A stretch of 17,391 nucleotides of DNA from positions 1 through 17,391 of the forward strand of contig JBBQKP010000058.1 of assembly GCA_038326995.1 (NCBI GenBank), given 5' to 3'. This DNA comes from JBBQKP01 sp038326995. GTDB lineage: Bacteria; Planctomycetota; Phycisphaerae; Tepidisphaerales; Tepidisphaeraceae. The position numbers were made by a program, and so were the translations under genes. Positions within the stretch are counted from its first letter, which is position 1; each line of letters begins with the position of its first letter. Below the pieces are notes generated by a model. That model was not told the origin of the DNA, ran no database searches, and saw only the letters and a list, made by a program, of their open reading frames with translations. Of this stretch, positions 1 to 8,155 are shown one piece after another.

Positions 1-2
1 AG

Positions 3-1388
3 GTCGACGGTTCGAGCAGCAAGGGACGAATCGTGCTCGCAACCGTCAGGGGCGACGTCCACGATATCGGCAAAAATCTGGTCGATATCATTCTCACCAA
101 CAACGGCTACACGGTGTTCAATCTCGGCATTAAACAGCCGATTAATGACATCCTGGAAGCACTGAAAAAGCATGACGCGCAGGCCGTGGGTATGTCCGGG
201 CTATTGGTAAAAAGCGTCGCGGTGATGAAGGAAAACCTTGAGGCGATGAACGCCGTCGGCATCAACGTGCCGGTGCTCCTCGGCGGCGCGGCCCTGACGC
301 GTGACTACGCGGAAGAGACCCTGGCCGAACTCTATAAAGGACCGTTGCTGTACTGCAAGGACGCCTTCGACGGGCTTCGCGTCATGGACCACGTGGGCAG
401 CGGAAAGACAGAGATTATCTACAGCGAACAGCAGGAGCGCGCCGTGAAGCGCAAGGCCATGCGCGCCGGGGCGGTCAAGCCTGTTTCGACCGTCGCCGCG
501 AATATCGAGGCTGTCGCAAAAGACAACATCGTGCCAACGCCTCCGTTCTGGGGCCGACGCGTGGTGAAGGATCTCGACCCGAAAATTCTCTTCAGCTACA
601 TCAACCCCAACGCGCTGTTTCAAGGACAGTGGGGGCTGAAGAAGGGCAAGCTGAGCGACGAAGAATTCGAAGCGATGATGACCAACACGGCCGAGCCGGT
701 CTTCAAACAGCTTCAGCAGCAGGCGATCGCCGACGGCTTCCTTCAGCCTCGCGTGGTCTACGGCTACTTCCCCGTTCAAGCAGACGGCGACCAGCTCATC
801 GTCTACGACCCGGCCTGTTTCGCTTCGGGCAAGTGCGCGTGCGGAATAAATCATTCCAAGAACATCACGCCCTGCAAAACGCCCGTCGAGATCGAACGCT
901 TCAGCTTCCCCCGACAAGTCGGCAGACGCCTGCTTTGCATCAGCGACTTCTACCGCACGAAAGAGAGCGGCCAGTTCGACGTGCTCGCGCTCCAGCTCGT
1001 CACCGTCGGTGACGGCTCGACCGAACTCGCCAACAAACTGCGAGAGCAAAATCGCTACCAGGATTATCTTTACCTGCACGGCTTTGGCGTGGAATGCGCC
1101 GAGGCCCTGGCCGAGCTGTGGCACAAGCGCGTGCGGCAGGAACTGGGCTTTGGCAGCGAGGACGATTCGTCAGTCAAAAGACTCTTCCAGCAAAAATACC
1201 GAGGCAGCCGCTACAGCTTCGGCTACCCGGCCTGCCCGAATCTCGAAGACCGCCTGAAGATCGTCAAGCTCCTTGCCCCTGAAGAAATCGGCGTGACGCT
1301 GAGCGAAAACTACATGCTCGTGCCCGAACAATCGACCGACGCGATCGTCGCCCACCACCCGCAGGCGAAATATTTCGACGTGGAGTAA
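3..1388 (+). CDS. metH: Methionine synthase, cobalamin-dependent, C-terminal part (partial)
   Basis: This enzyme transfers a methyl group from methyltetrahydrofolate to homocysteine through cobalamin. Only the C-terminal half is visible: the frame is open to the left edge, so the GTG at 33 is internal. Counting from that GTG, the cobalamin domain has GDVHDIGKN (residues 7-15, with H10 the cobalt-ligand histidine), SGLL at 55-58 and LLGGAALT at 82-89. The reactivation domain follows from about residue 168, with the SAM-binding motif GYPACP at 397-402, and ends YFDVE. The homocysteine and folate modules must lie upstream. An odd feature is a cysteine-rich stretch at residues 262-281 (C262, C268, C270, C281) that is absent from E. 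coli MetH as I remember it. The family call is very secure. Confidence 0.96.
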   Translation, partial: VDGSSSKGRIVLATVRGDVHDIGKNLVDIILTNNGYTVFNLGIKQPINDILEALKKHDAQAVGMSGLLVKSVAVMKENLEAMNAVGINVPVLLGGAALTRDYAEETLAELYKGPLLYCKDAFDGLRVMDHVGSGKTEIIYSEQQERAVKRKAMRAGAVKPVSTVAANIEAVAKDNIVPTPPFWGRRVVKDLDPKILFSYINPNALFQGQWGLKKGKLSDEEFEAMMTNTAEPVFKQLQQQAIADGFLQPRVVYGYFPVQADGDQLIVYDPACFASGKCACGINHSKNITPCKTPVEIERFSFPRQVGRRLLCISDFYRTKESGQFDVLALQLVTVGDGSTELANKLREQNRYQDYLYLHGFGVECAEALAELWHKRVRQELGFGSEDDSSVKRLFQQKYRGSRYSFGYPACPNLEDRLKIVKLLAPEEIGVTLSENYMLVPEQSTDAIVAHHPQAKYFDVE

Positions 1389-1435
1389 ATCGTGCGAACG
1401 GCCTTCGGTCGTGAAAGTGTTTCCAGCCCGATACG

Positions 1436-1723
1436 ATGCGTGCAATGAAAGTGAAGACCTATCTTGTAACCGACGGCAAGCTCGTTCTCGAAGTGACGCC
1501 GGTCGAGAAGGGCTGGCTTACGGTTCGTGCGCCATTTCATGAAGCTGTGATCACACAGGCACGTTCGATCCCCGAAGCGTTCGAGATGGCACGCGATGCG
1601 ATGCACGAGTTGAAGGAAGCCGCAAAAGAGAGTCGCGCCGAATTGGAAAAATCACCGATCTTAAAGGCAGTACGAGGAAAGTCAGTGCGATCAAAAACCG
1701 AACGCGTCCGGCTCGCGAGCTAA
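1436..1723 (+). CDS. HicB-like small protein, possible orphan antitoxin
   Basis: A 95-residue protein whose first 60 residues follow the HicB pattern: short beta strands (KTYLVTDGKLVLEVTPVEKG, then WLTVRAPFHEAVITQARS) followed by a helix of the type PEAFEMARDAMHELKEA. HicB proteins usually neutralise the HicA mRNA interferase and often carry a C-terminal DNA-binding domain. No HicA-sized ORF lies on either side: metH ends 47 bp upstream and a convergent gene ends at 1767. The basic C-terminus stops abruptly, and another frame continues into helix-turn-helix-like residues (see findings). A second ATG at 1445 is an equally possible start, and neither has a clear Shine-Dalgarno. The family call rests on pattern only. 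Confidence 0.6.
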   Translation: MRAMKVKTYLVTDGKLVLEVTPVEKGWLTVRAPFHEAVITQARSIPEAFEMARDAMHELKEAAKESRAELEKSPILKAVRGKSVRSKTERVRLAS

Positions 1724-1766
1724 GGCTTACACGCCAAGAATTTGCTGAGCTGAAACCTTCCTCACC

Positions 1767-2417
1767 TCACACCACCATCTTCCTCACATGAAAACCCTCG
1801 GCGTATTTCGCGTTGCACTCGATGCCGCGGATTCGCATCAAGCCCCGAAACGTTTCCAGGTCGAACCAGTGCTTGCTCCGCTGGCTTCCGAAATGTTCCA
1901 TCAATAGCTCGGCCTTGTGTGTCGCGATATCGTCTGAAAGCGGAACATATAAATTCGGCGTCGAAAGATCGCCGTCCCATTTGGGGATCTCATATTCCAA
2001 AATCGGGTGCGCACGGAACGTGTTGTAGACGAGCTCGTTCACGACGCGGTGGTCCTGGTGCTTGTCGCTTGCCTTGTGGCAAATGACGAGCTGAGGCGAC
2101 GTAGAGAGCTTGAGTTGATCAAAATACTTTTTGATCTCGGTCTGCTCTGCGGGAAAGAAGCGGTCGGTGAACGACGCCAGACGAAGGTCGAGCTTACCGC
2201 ACCCATGTGTGAATGCGGCGGCGGCGTTTCGGGCTTCGTTGTGTCGCGTGGCGTCGCCCGAAAGCATGACGTACGCGATTTCCACGCCGGGCGATTCGCG
2301 AACGAGCCGCATCAACAGCCCGCCAGCGCCGATCTCGATGTCATCGGAGTGTGCCCCGATGAACATCGCGCTTTTGACGCGCGAAAGATCCGCGAAGCTG
2401 GGCATGGTCGAATACAT
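1767..2417 (-). CDS. PIG-L/LmbE family deacetylase
   Basis: A 216-residue zinc-dependent N-deacetylase of the PIG-L/LmbE family, whose members remove acetyl groups from GlcNAc-type or related amino sugars. The N-terminal metal motif is GAHSDDIEIGAGG at residues 21-33 (H23 and D26 expected metal ligands; serine replaces the usual proline of AHPDD). The second motif is HQDH at 120-123, the usual HPDH-like pair. No signal peptide or membrane segment is seen, so it should be cytosolic. It is the last gene of a leftward block and starts 12 bp after the cytidylyltransferase stop, so the two are probably co-transcribed. The substrate is unknown; context suggests a nucleotide-linked or lipid-linked sugar. 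M5 at 2405 is an alternative start, and neither start has a convincing ribosome-binding site. Confidence 0.88.
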   Translation of the reverse strand: MYSTMPSFADLSRVKSAMFIGAHSDDIEIGAGGLLMRLVRESPGVEIAYVMLSGDATRHNEARNAAAAFTHGCGKLDLRLASFTDRFFPAEQTEIKKYFDQLKLSTSPQLVICHKASDKHQDHRVVNELVYNTFRAHPILEYEIPKWDGDLSTPNLYVPLSDDIATHKAELLMEHFGSQRSKHWFDLETFRGLMRIRGIECNAKYAEGFHVRKMVV

Positions 2418-2429
2418 GGTCGAAAGATA

Positions 2430-3218
2430 TCAGACCTTGTTCTTCCACATTGCCCACGGCGCATTGTCGCGCGCGTACAAATCGTCGAGTAACATCTTCT
2501 CCTTGAAGGTATCCATGCAGGCGAAGAAGCCGTCGTGATGATGCGTGGCGACCTGATTCTTGGCGATTAGTTTTTCGACGCACTCGACGACGAGATCTTC
2601 GCCGGGAGCGAGGTAATCGAACACCTCATTTTTCAGCACGAAGAACCCTCCGTTCATCCAGACGTCGCACGAGCGAACCGGCACCATGCCGGTGACACGC
2701 GACCGGTCGGCCTGATCAACCTGCGCGACGTGGAACGACTGGCTCGGGCGGACCGTCAGAAAATTGAAGATCTTGTCCTGCTTTTTGGCGTTATCGACGA
2801 GCTGCTGCAAGGGTACGTCGCAGACGTTATCGGAGTAATTGGCGAGGAACCACTCGTCATTACCGATGTGCTTGCGCACCATTCGCAGACGCTGGCCGAC
2901 GTTGGCGTCGATGCCGGTGTCGACGAAGGTGATGTTCCAGTTGTCGATGTCACTGGAGAGCAGTTTGACGTTTTGCCCGCCGCCGGAGAGGACGAAGTCG
3001 TTGGTTAGCGTTTCGGAGTAGTTGAGGAAGTAGTCTTTGATGACATCGGCGCGGTAGCCGAGGCAGAGAATGAAATCTCGGTATCCGTAGTGGGCGTAGT
3101 ATTTCATCAGGTGCCAGATGATGGGCCGTTGCCCCACGGGCACCATCGGCTTAGGCACGTTGTCCGAATATTCCCTGAGCCGCATGCCCAGACCGCCGCA
3201 AAATAGAACGACTTTCAT
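2430..3218 (-). CDS. Glucose-1-phosphate cytidylyltransferase-like sugar nucleotidyltransferase
   Basis: A 262-residue nucleotidyltransferase of the RfbF/DdhA type, which joins a sugar-1-phosphate to CTP. Visible signatures are the nucleotide-binding loop GGLGMRL (residues 8-14), the lysine motif PKPM (22-25), WHLMKYYAHYG (35-45), the metal-site region NYSDNVCD (127-134, D130), and NGGFFVLKNEVFDYL near residue 190. The variant FCGGLGMRLREYSDN start and NYSDN in place of the classical TYGDG suggest a subfamily distinct from enteric RfbF, so the CDP-glucose product is not certain. GGAG lies 10 nt before the ATG. The gene follows the methyltransferase by 21 bp, which indicates an operon. No CDP-glucose 4,6-dehydratase is found in this window. 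Confidence 0.88.
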   Translation of the reverse strand: MKVVLFCGGLGMRLREYSDNVPKPMVPVGQRPIIWHLMKYYAHYGYRDFILCLGYRADVIKDYFLNYSETLTNDFVLSGGGQNVKLLSSDIDNWNITFVDTGIDANVGQRLRMVRKHIGNDEWFLANYSDNVCDVPLQQLVDNAKKQDKIFNFLTVRPSQSFHVAQVDQADRSRVTGMVPVRSCDVWMNGGFFVLKNEVFDYLAPGEDLVVECVEKLIAKNQVATHHHDGFFACMDTFKEKMLLDDLYARDNAPWAMWKNKV

Positions 3219-3239
3219 CTTGATATTTCTCCGTTTTTG

Positions 3240-4496
3240 TTAGAACACTTCGACCTTGGGAATCGGCACGACGAATTTGCCGCCCCACTCGCGAATCGCT
3301 TTCATTTGCGTGCTGATCTCGTCACGTAAGTTCCAGGGCAGGATCAGCACATAATCGGGCTTGGTTTGGAAAATCCGCTCGGGTGCGAGGATGGGAATTC
3401 GGCTGCCGGGCAAAAAGTTTCCCTGCTTGTGCGGACTGCGATCGACGGTGTAGTCGATGAAGTCGCTTCGGATGCCGCAGTAGTTAAGCAGCGTGTTGCC
3501 CTTGCCTGGCGCTCCATATCCGACGACGGATTTGCCGTCACGTTTGGCTTTGATAAGGAAGTCGAGAAGCAGGCGTTTGGTTTCGCGGACTTGTTCTGCG
3601 AAGCGCTGATAGCGGTTTATGGACGTCAGGCCGAATTCTGTCTCGGCGGCGATGATCTTTTCGACTGTTGATTCAATGGGGCGCGGGTCGCTTTCGTGTC
3701 TGGCGAAGATGCGAAGCGACCCGCCGTGCGTGGGGAGTTCTTCGACGTCGAAAATTACCAGGCCGTGACGGGCGAAGAGCGTTCGGACGGCCGTGAGTGA
3801 GAGATACGAATAGTGCTCGTGATAAATCGTGTCGAACTGATTGTGCTGAATTAATTGCTGAAGATGCGGGAACTCGATCGTGCACGTTCCCTTGGCTGCA
3901 AGCAGAATTTTGATCCCGCCGACGAAATCATTGATGTCAGGCACGTGGGCGAGCACGTTATTGCCCAGAACCAGATCGGCCGAACCTTCAGTGTTGAGAA
4001 CGTGTTTTGCGGTCTCGACGCCGAAGAACGCGACATGACTTCGCACGCCCTTTTCCATCGCGGCGGCGGCGGTGTTGGCAGTGGGCTCGATGCCCAGGAC
4101 AGGCACGCCGCGCTTCACAAAATATTGAAGCAGATAGCCGTCGTTGCTCGCCAGCTCGACGACCTTGCTCGCTGCATCAAGTTTGAATCGATCGACGGCC
4201 ATGCCGACATACTTCTCGCAATGCGCGAGCCAGCTCGTGCTGAAGCTGCTGAAGTACGCGTAGTCCTGATCGAATAATTCGTCGGCCCGGAGATAGGCCG
4301 GCACCTGCACGAGCCAGCACGCATCGCACACGAACGCATGCAAAGGATAAGTCGCTTCGGCGCGATCGAAGTTCTGGGGCGTCACGTGGCGCTGGCAAGG
4401 CGGGGCCGTGCCGAGATCGACGAAGGTGTAAACCAGCTTCGCCCCGCAGGAGCGACAGGTGTAAATCGTAGAAGTTGAAATTTTAGCTAAAGCCAT
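3240..4496 (-). CDS. SAM-dependent sugar C-methyltransferase-like protein
   Basis: A 418-residue enzyme of the three-part family that includes NDP-hexose C-methyltransferases such as TylC3, CloU and NovU. The N-terminal zinc module has C14-x2-C17 and C57-x2-C60. The SAM fold begins with VVELASNDGYLL, replacing the usual ExGSNDG with ELASNDG. The middle has IYHEHYSYLSL and THGGSLRIFARH, characteristic of the catalytic region, and the C-terminal part has GYGAPGKGNTLLNYCG, a Rossmann-like domain. It leads a probable operon with the cytidylyltransferase and PIG-L genes. An upstream ATG at 4523 is in frame with GGAGG only one base before it, which is too close, so I prefer 4496. A TATAGA at 4533-4538 on this strand could be a -10 box. 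The exact sugar substrate cannot be read from sequence. Confidence 0.87.
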   Translation of the reverse strand: MALAKISTSTIYTCRSCGAKLVYTFVDLGTAPPCQRHVTPQNFDRAEATYPLHAFVCDACWLVQVPAYLRADELFDQDYAYFSSFSTSWLAHCEKYVGMAVDRFKLDAASKVVELASNDGYLLQYFVKRGVPVLGIEPTANTAAAAMEKGVRSHVAFFGVETAKHVLNTEGSADLVLGNNVLAHVPDINDFVGGIKILLAAKGTCTIEFPHLQQLIQHNQFDTIYHEHYSYLSLTAVRTLFARHGLVIFDVEELPTHGGSLRIFARHESDPRPIESTVEKIIAAETEFGLTSINRYQRFAEQVRETKRLLLDFLIKAKRDGKSVVGYGAPGKGNTLLNYCGIRSDFIDYTVDRSPHKQGNFLPGSRIPILAPERIFQTKPDYVLILPWNLRDEISTQMKAIREWGGKFVVPIPKVEVF

Positions 4497-4548
4497 TTTC
4501 AGCCCGCGATAACACCCTTCCATGCCTCCATATCTATAGCGACACGTT

Positions 4549-4568
4549 GGGCGTCACCCGCCCTTTTT
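4549..4568 (+). terminator. Small intrinsic terminator-like hairpin pointing rightward
   Basis: GGGCG and CGCCC form a 5-bp GC stem around a 5-base loop, followed directly by TTTTT. It is oriented on the plus strand, against the flanking minus-strand genes, so it could only end an antisense transcript. The stem is short and chance is possible. Confidence 0.3.
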
Positions 4569-4662
4569 AGTTGTCGGCAAGACGCGTAGCGCGCTTCGGT
4601 AAGATCTCGGGGCGTGAACTGAAGTCGGGTGGAATCGCATCCTGTCGTAACGATTGTGACGA

Positions 4663-5781
4663 TTACGCGGGCAAATCGAGCGCTTCGTGCAGATACGCGC
4701 TGATCCGCGCCGCCCAGATGTCCGCGCTAAACGCCCGCGCGAACTGCTGGCTGTGTACGCCCATCTGGTCGAGTTCTGAAGCCGATTTCGAATCGATCCA
4801 GTGCATCGCGCGTGCGAGTTGACCGACGTCCTCGGGGCCGATCATGAGTCCGTTGAAGTACGGACGTACCAGATCGACGCCGGCCGCGCATCGCGACGAG
4901 CAAACAAGCGGCAATCCCGCGCCCGCCGCCTCCGCGAGTGCGACGCCCCAGGGCTCGTACCTGCTTGGCAGGACGAACGCCCCGCACTGGCTCATCACCT
5001 GTGGTTGATCGCCCGGCTGAACGAAGCCCAGATCGGTGATGCCCGCAACGCCCTTGAGCAGCCACGCGTCAGGCCCCGTACCGCAGCAGATCAGCTCCCA
5101 CGGATTCGCCGCGCTCGAGCGATAGACTTTGTATGCCTCCACGAGCAGGTCGAGCCCCTTGTGAGGCGAGAAGTATCGTCCCATGAACAGAAACTTTCGC
5201 GGCCAGCTCTCAAGCTGTTTGTTCGTTTCGCGTCGCACCTCAGTCGCCCGCGAAAACGCTTTGAAGTCGAAGCCGTAACAGCCCGTGCGGATTCGCTTCT
5301 CGTCAAAACCAAGGACCATGGCCAGCGTTCTGGAACGGTCACTCGCGCCGATCACGATCGAAATTCTTCGAAAATATGAACGATGCACGAATCGGCCGGC
5401 GAATTGCCTCAGTCCGTTATTGAATGGCGTGTCGAGAAACATCACCAGTCGCCTGCCCGCGAGCTTTTGGTCGGCGGCGAGCCTTGGCCCGTGATGTGAC
5501 TTGATCCACCCCGGCAAGACCACGACCTGCGGATCGCCCTTTAGGACGGCCTCGCGAACGAATTCGTAATCCTGATGCTGGGCAGGGGAAAGCAGGCAAA
5601 CGTTCTGACCTTCGAGCAATTTCGCGTCGAACGGCGCAGCCGATACCGGAGCGGGCGATACGACCTCAAGCCGTACATCGCCCCGCGCCGCCAGCGCGCC
5701 CCAGCACGCAGCCATATAACCCGACACACCGCCCCAGAGAATGGTCGCACGAAGGCTCTGGCTAAGGCTGTCACGAAGCAT
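4663..5781 (-). CDS. Glycosyltransferase, GT4 type
   Basis: A 372-residue retaining glycosyltransferase with a GT-B fold, which moves a sugar from a nucleotide donor to an acceptor. The N-terminal acceptor half includes WGGVSGYM near residue 16. The donor half begins with KFLFMGRYFSPHKGLDLLVE and contains CCGTGPD and the diagnostic EPWGVALAEAAGAG (the E-x7-E pattern), followed by GLPLVCS. No membrane segment is seen. I chose the ATG at 5781 because the fold begins there; the frame stays open to a TTG at 5868, which overlaps a TTGACA on this strand. It lies 166 bp upstream of the chosen methyltransferase start and reads the same way, so it may be part of the same carbohydrate locus, although a separate promoter between them is possible. 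Donor and acceptor are unknown. Confidence 0.9.
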   Translation of the reverse strand: MLRDSLSQSLRATILWGGVSGYMAACWGALAARGDVRLEVVSPAPVSAAPFDAKLLEGQNVCLLSPAQHQDYEFVREAVLKGDPQVVVLPGWIKSHHGPRLAADQKLAGRRLVMFLDTPFNNGLRQFAGRFVHRSYFRRISIVIGASDRSRTLAMVLGFDEKRIRTGCYGFDFKAFSRATEVRRETNKQLESWPRKFLFMGRYFSPHKGLDLLVEAYKVYRSSAANPWELICCGTGPDAWLLKGVAGITDLGFVQPGDQPQVMSQCGAFVLPSRYEPWGVALAEAAGAGLPLVCSSRCAAGVDLVRPYFNGLMIGPEDVGQLARAMHWIDSKSASELDQMGVHSQQFARAFSADIWAARISAYLHEALDLPA

Positions 5782-5911
5782 GCGGGGGAATGTACCCGCA
5801 AATCGCCGCCGTAAAACCAAAGACCCGGCACGATCGGTTTTCTCGTGCGACCTACCACACGATGTCAAGCGAACATGCGCGCAGACCGCGGCGTAAACGC
5901 CAGCTACAGGC

Positions 5912-5941
5912 TTGACAATTTCATGAAATATGTCATTTTAT
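5912..5941 (+). promoter_or_regulatory. Sigma-70-type promoter of tRNA-Arg
   Basis: A perfect TTGACA (5912-5917), an 18-bp spacer and TTTTAT (5936-5941, 4 of 6 matches to TATAAT) place the start near 5948, two bases before the mature tRNA. The spacer contains a perfect 12-bp palindrome, ATTTCATGAAAT (5918-5929). Position relative to the tRNA makes this credible. Confidence 0.6.
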
Positions 5942-5948
5942 GTGGCTC

Positions 5949-6023
<75 letters not shown>

Positions 6024-6148
6024 TTAGAATCGCTGTCCGTTTTTTCGGTTCGGTTTGAAATTTCAGGGTTATGGGCAGCAATAAGGAATGCCTGAACGTG
6101 TTTTTGTGCTGACTGAAATAATCTCATTTCGCCGATGATTCTACTGTG

Positions 6149-6460
6149 ATGAACGGTATTACAAATTCGATCACGCCGCTCGCGGGTGCTGTCGCGCAGG
6201 TGCAAGCGGCCCAGATTCAGCAGGCCCGCGAGAACGCCGCCGCGGCAACTATTGCCCCCCGCCGGGCGGATGTATTTGTTCCCGCGGTGGAAAGTACAGA
6301 CGCGGCAGACCCCGACGCGCGTAAAGAATCAAACGATCACCCGGATCATCAGGACCAAGACAAACAGTCTCGCGACAAAAAAGGCAAACCACGCCGCCGT
6401 TCGAAGACTCTCCGCGCGGATGAAGCAGATGACCTTCCGCGGCTCGACGTGCGCGGCTAA
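6149..6460 (+). CDS. Small charged protein of unknown function
   Basis: About 103 residues, starting at ATG 6149 (a GTG sits immediately before it at 6146). The N-terminus, ITNSITPLAGAVAQVQAAQI, is mildly hydrophobic and helix-prone; the rest is rich in D, K, R, Q and H (for example DHPDHQDQDKQSRDKKGK) and probably disordered. No catalytic motif, signal peptide or clear family is visible. The S-I-x-P-L-x-G pattern at the N-terminus resembles the start of the FlgM protein at 15242, which hints at a flagellar connection but proves nothing. It sits alone between the tRNA and convergent metK, with no obvious Shine-Dalgarno. Composition differs clearly from the enzyme genes around it. Confidence 0.55.
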   Translation: MNGITNSITPLAGAVAQVQAAQIQQARENAAAATIAPRRADVFVPAVESTDAADPDARKESNDHPDHQDQDKQSRDKKGKPRRRSKTLRADEADDLPRLDVRG

Positions 6461-6482
6461 GCGGACCAAAGCCAACCTTTTA

Positions 6483-6500
6483 CAGAGCAACTCAGCTCTG
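6483..6500. terminator. Hairpin between convergent genes
   Basis: CAGAGC and GCTCTG form a 6-bp stem with loop AACTCA between the small ORF (plus) and metK (minus). Neither side has a T-run, so termination function is doubtful. Confidence 0.25.
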
Positions 6501-6578
6501 CAAACGGCTGAATGTTCATCACCGTTTCTGGTGGCTTCTCGCCTGATCGTCAGTATGTCGCGGCTCCGACGCCGGTGA

Positions 6579-7817
<1,239 letters not shown>

Positions 7818-7857
7818 CTGATTCTCCGGTAGGGAAATAGGTGTTATGTGAGCGGCG

Positions 7858-7881
7858 GTTCATCCATTGATCCGGATGAAC
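7858..7881 (-). promoter_or_regulatory. Hairpin in the metK leader
   Basis: GTTCATCC and GGATGAAC form a perfect 8-bp stem around an 8-base loop, 41 bases upstream of the metK ATG. It could be a leader RNA structure. There is no T-run, and the fold does not match a SAM riboswitch class I can name. Confidence 0.35.
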
Positions 7882-8117
7882 GGCTACAATGAACACTACA
7901 CCACGATCGGTTAGGAGGCAAGAGGAACGTAAATAGGCGCCCGGCTGTTTTGCAAGTGAAGCTTCGGACCTCATCGAATCGTTTTTCATTGCTCCATCAC
8001 ATTTACGAAACAGACCGGGCCGCGAGCAGCCGGGCTAAACGAATCGCGCATCCGTCAAAGCCTGGATGCCGCTTAAAATAATAAGATTGCCCGCCACCGC
8101 CTGCGGAGTGATGCTCG

Positions 8118-8146
8118 GTGACACCGCCCCACACGCCGCGTATACT
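8118..8146 (+). promoter_or_regulatory. Strong sigma-70-type promoter of dnaX
   Basis: GTGACA (8118-8123, 5 of 6 matches to TTGACA), exactly 17 bp, then TATACT (8141-8146, 5 of 6 matches to TATAAT). The predicted start falls at about 8152-8156, right at the dnaX ATG at 8156. There is no Shine-Dalgarno, which fits a leaderless message. Confidence 0.65.
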
Positions 8147-8155
8147 CGCACATCC

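Noticed and set aside
201..1124. Long minus-strand ORF of 307 codons
   Set aside because: It is antisense to metH, which has clear family motifs throughout; the peptide has no recognisable features.
1398..1412. ACGGCC/GGTCGT hairpin after metH as terminator
   Set aside because: It has a short stem with one G-U, a 3-base loop and no T-run.
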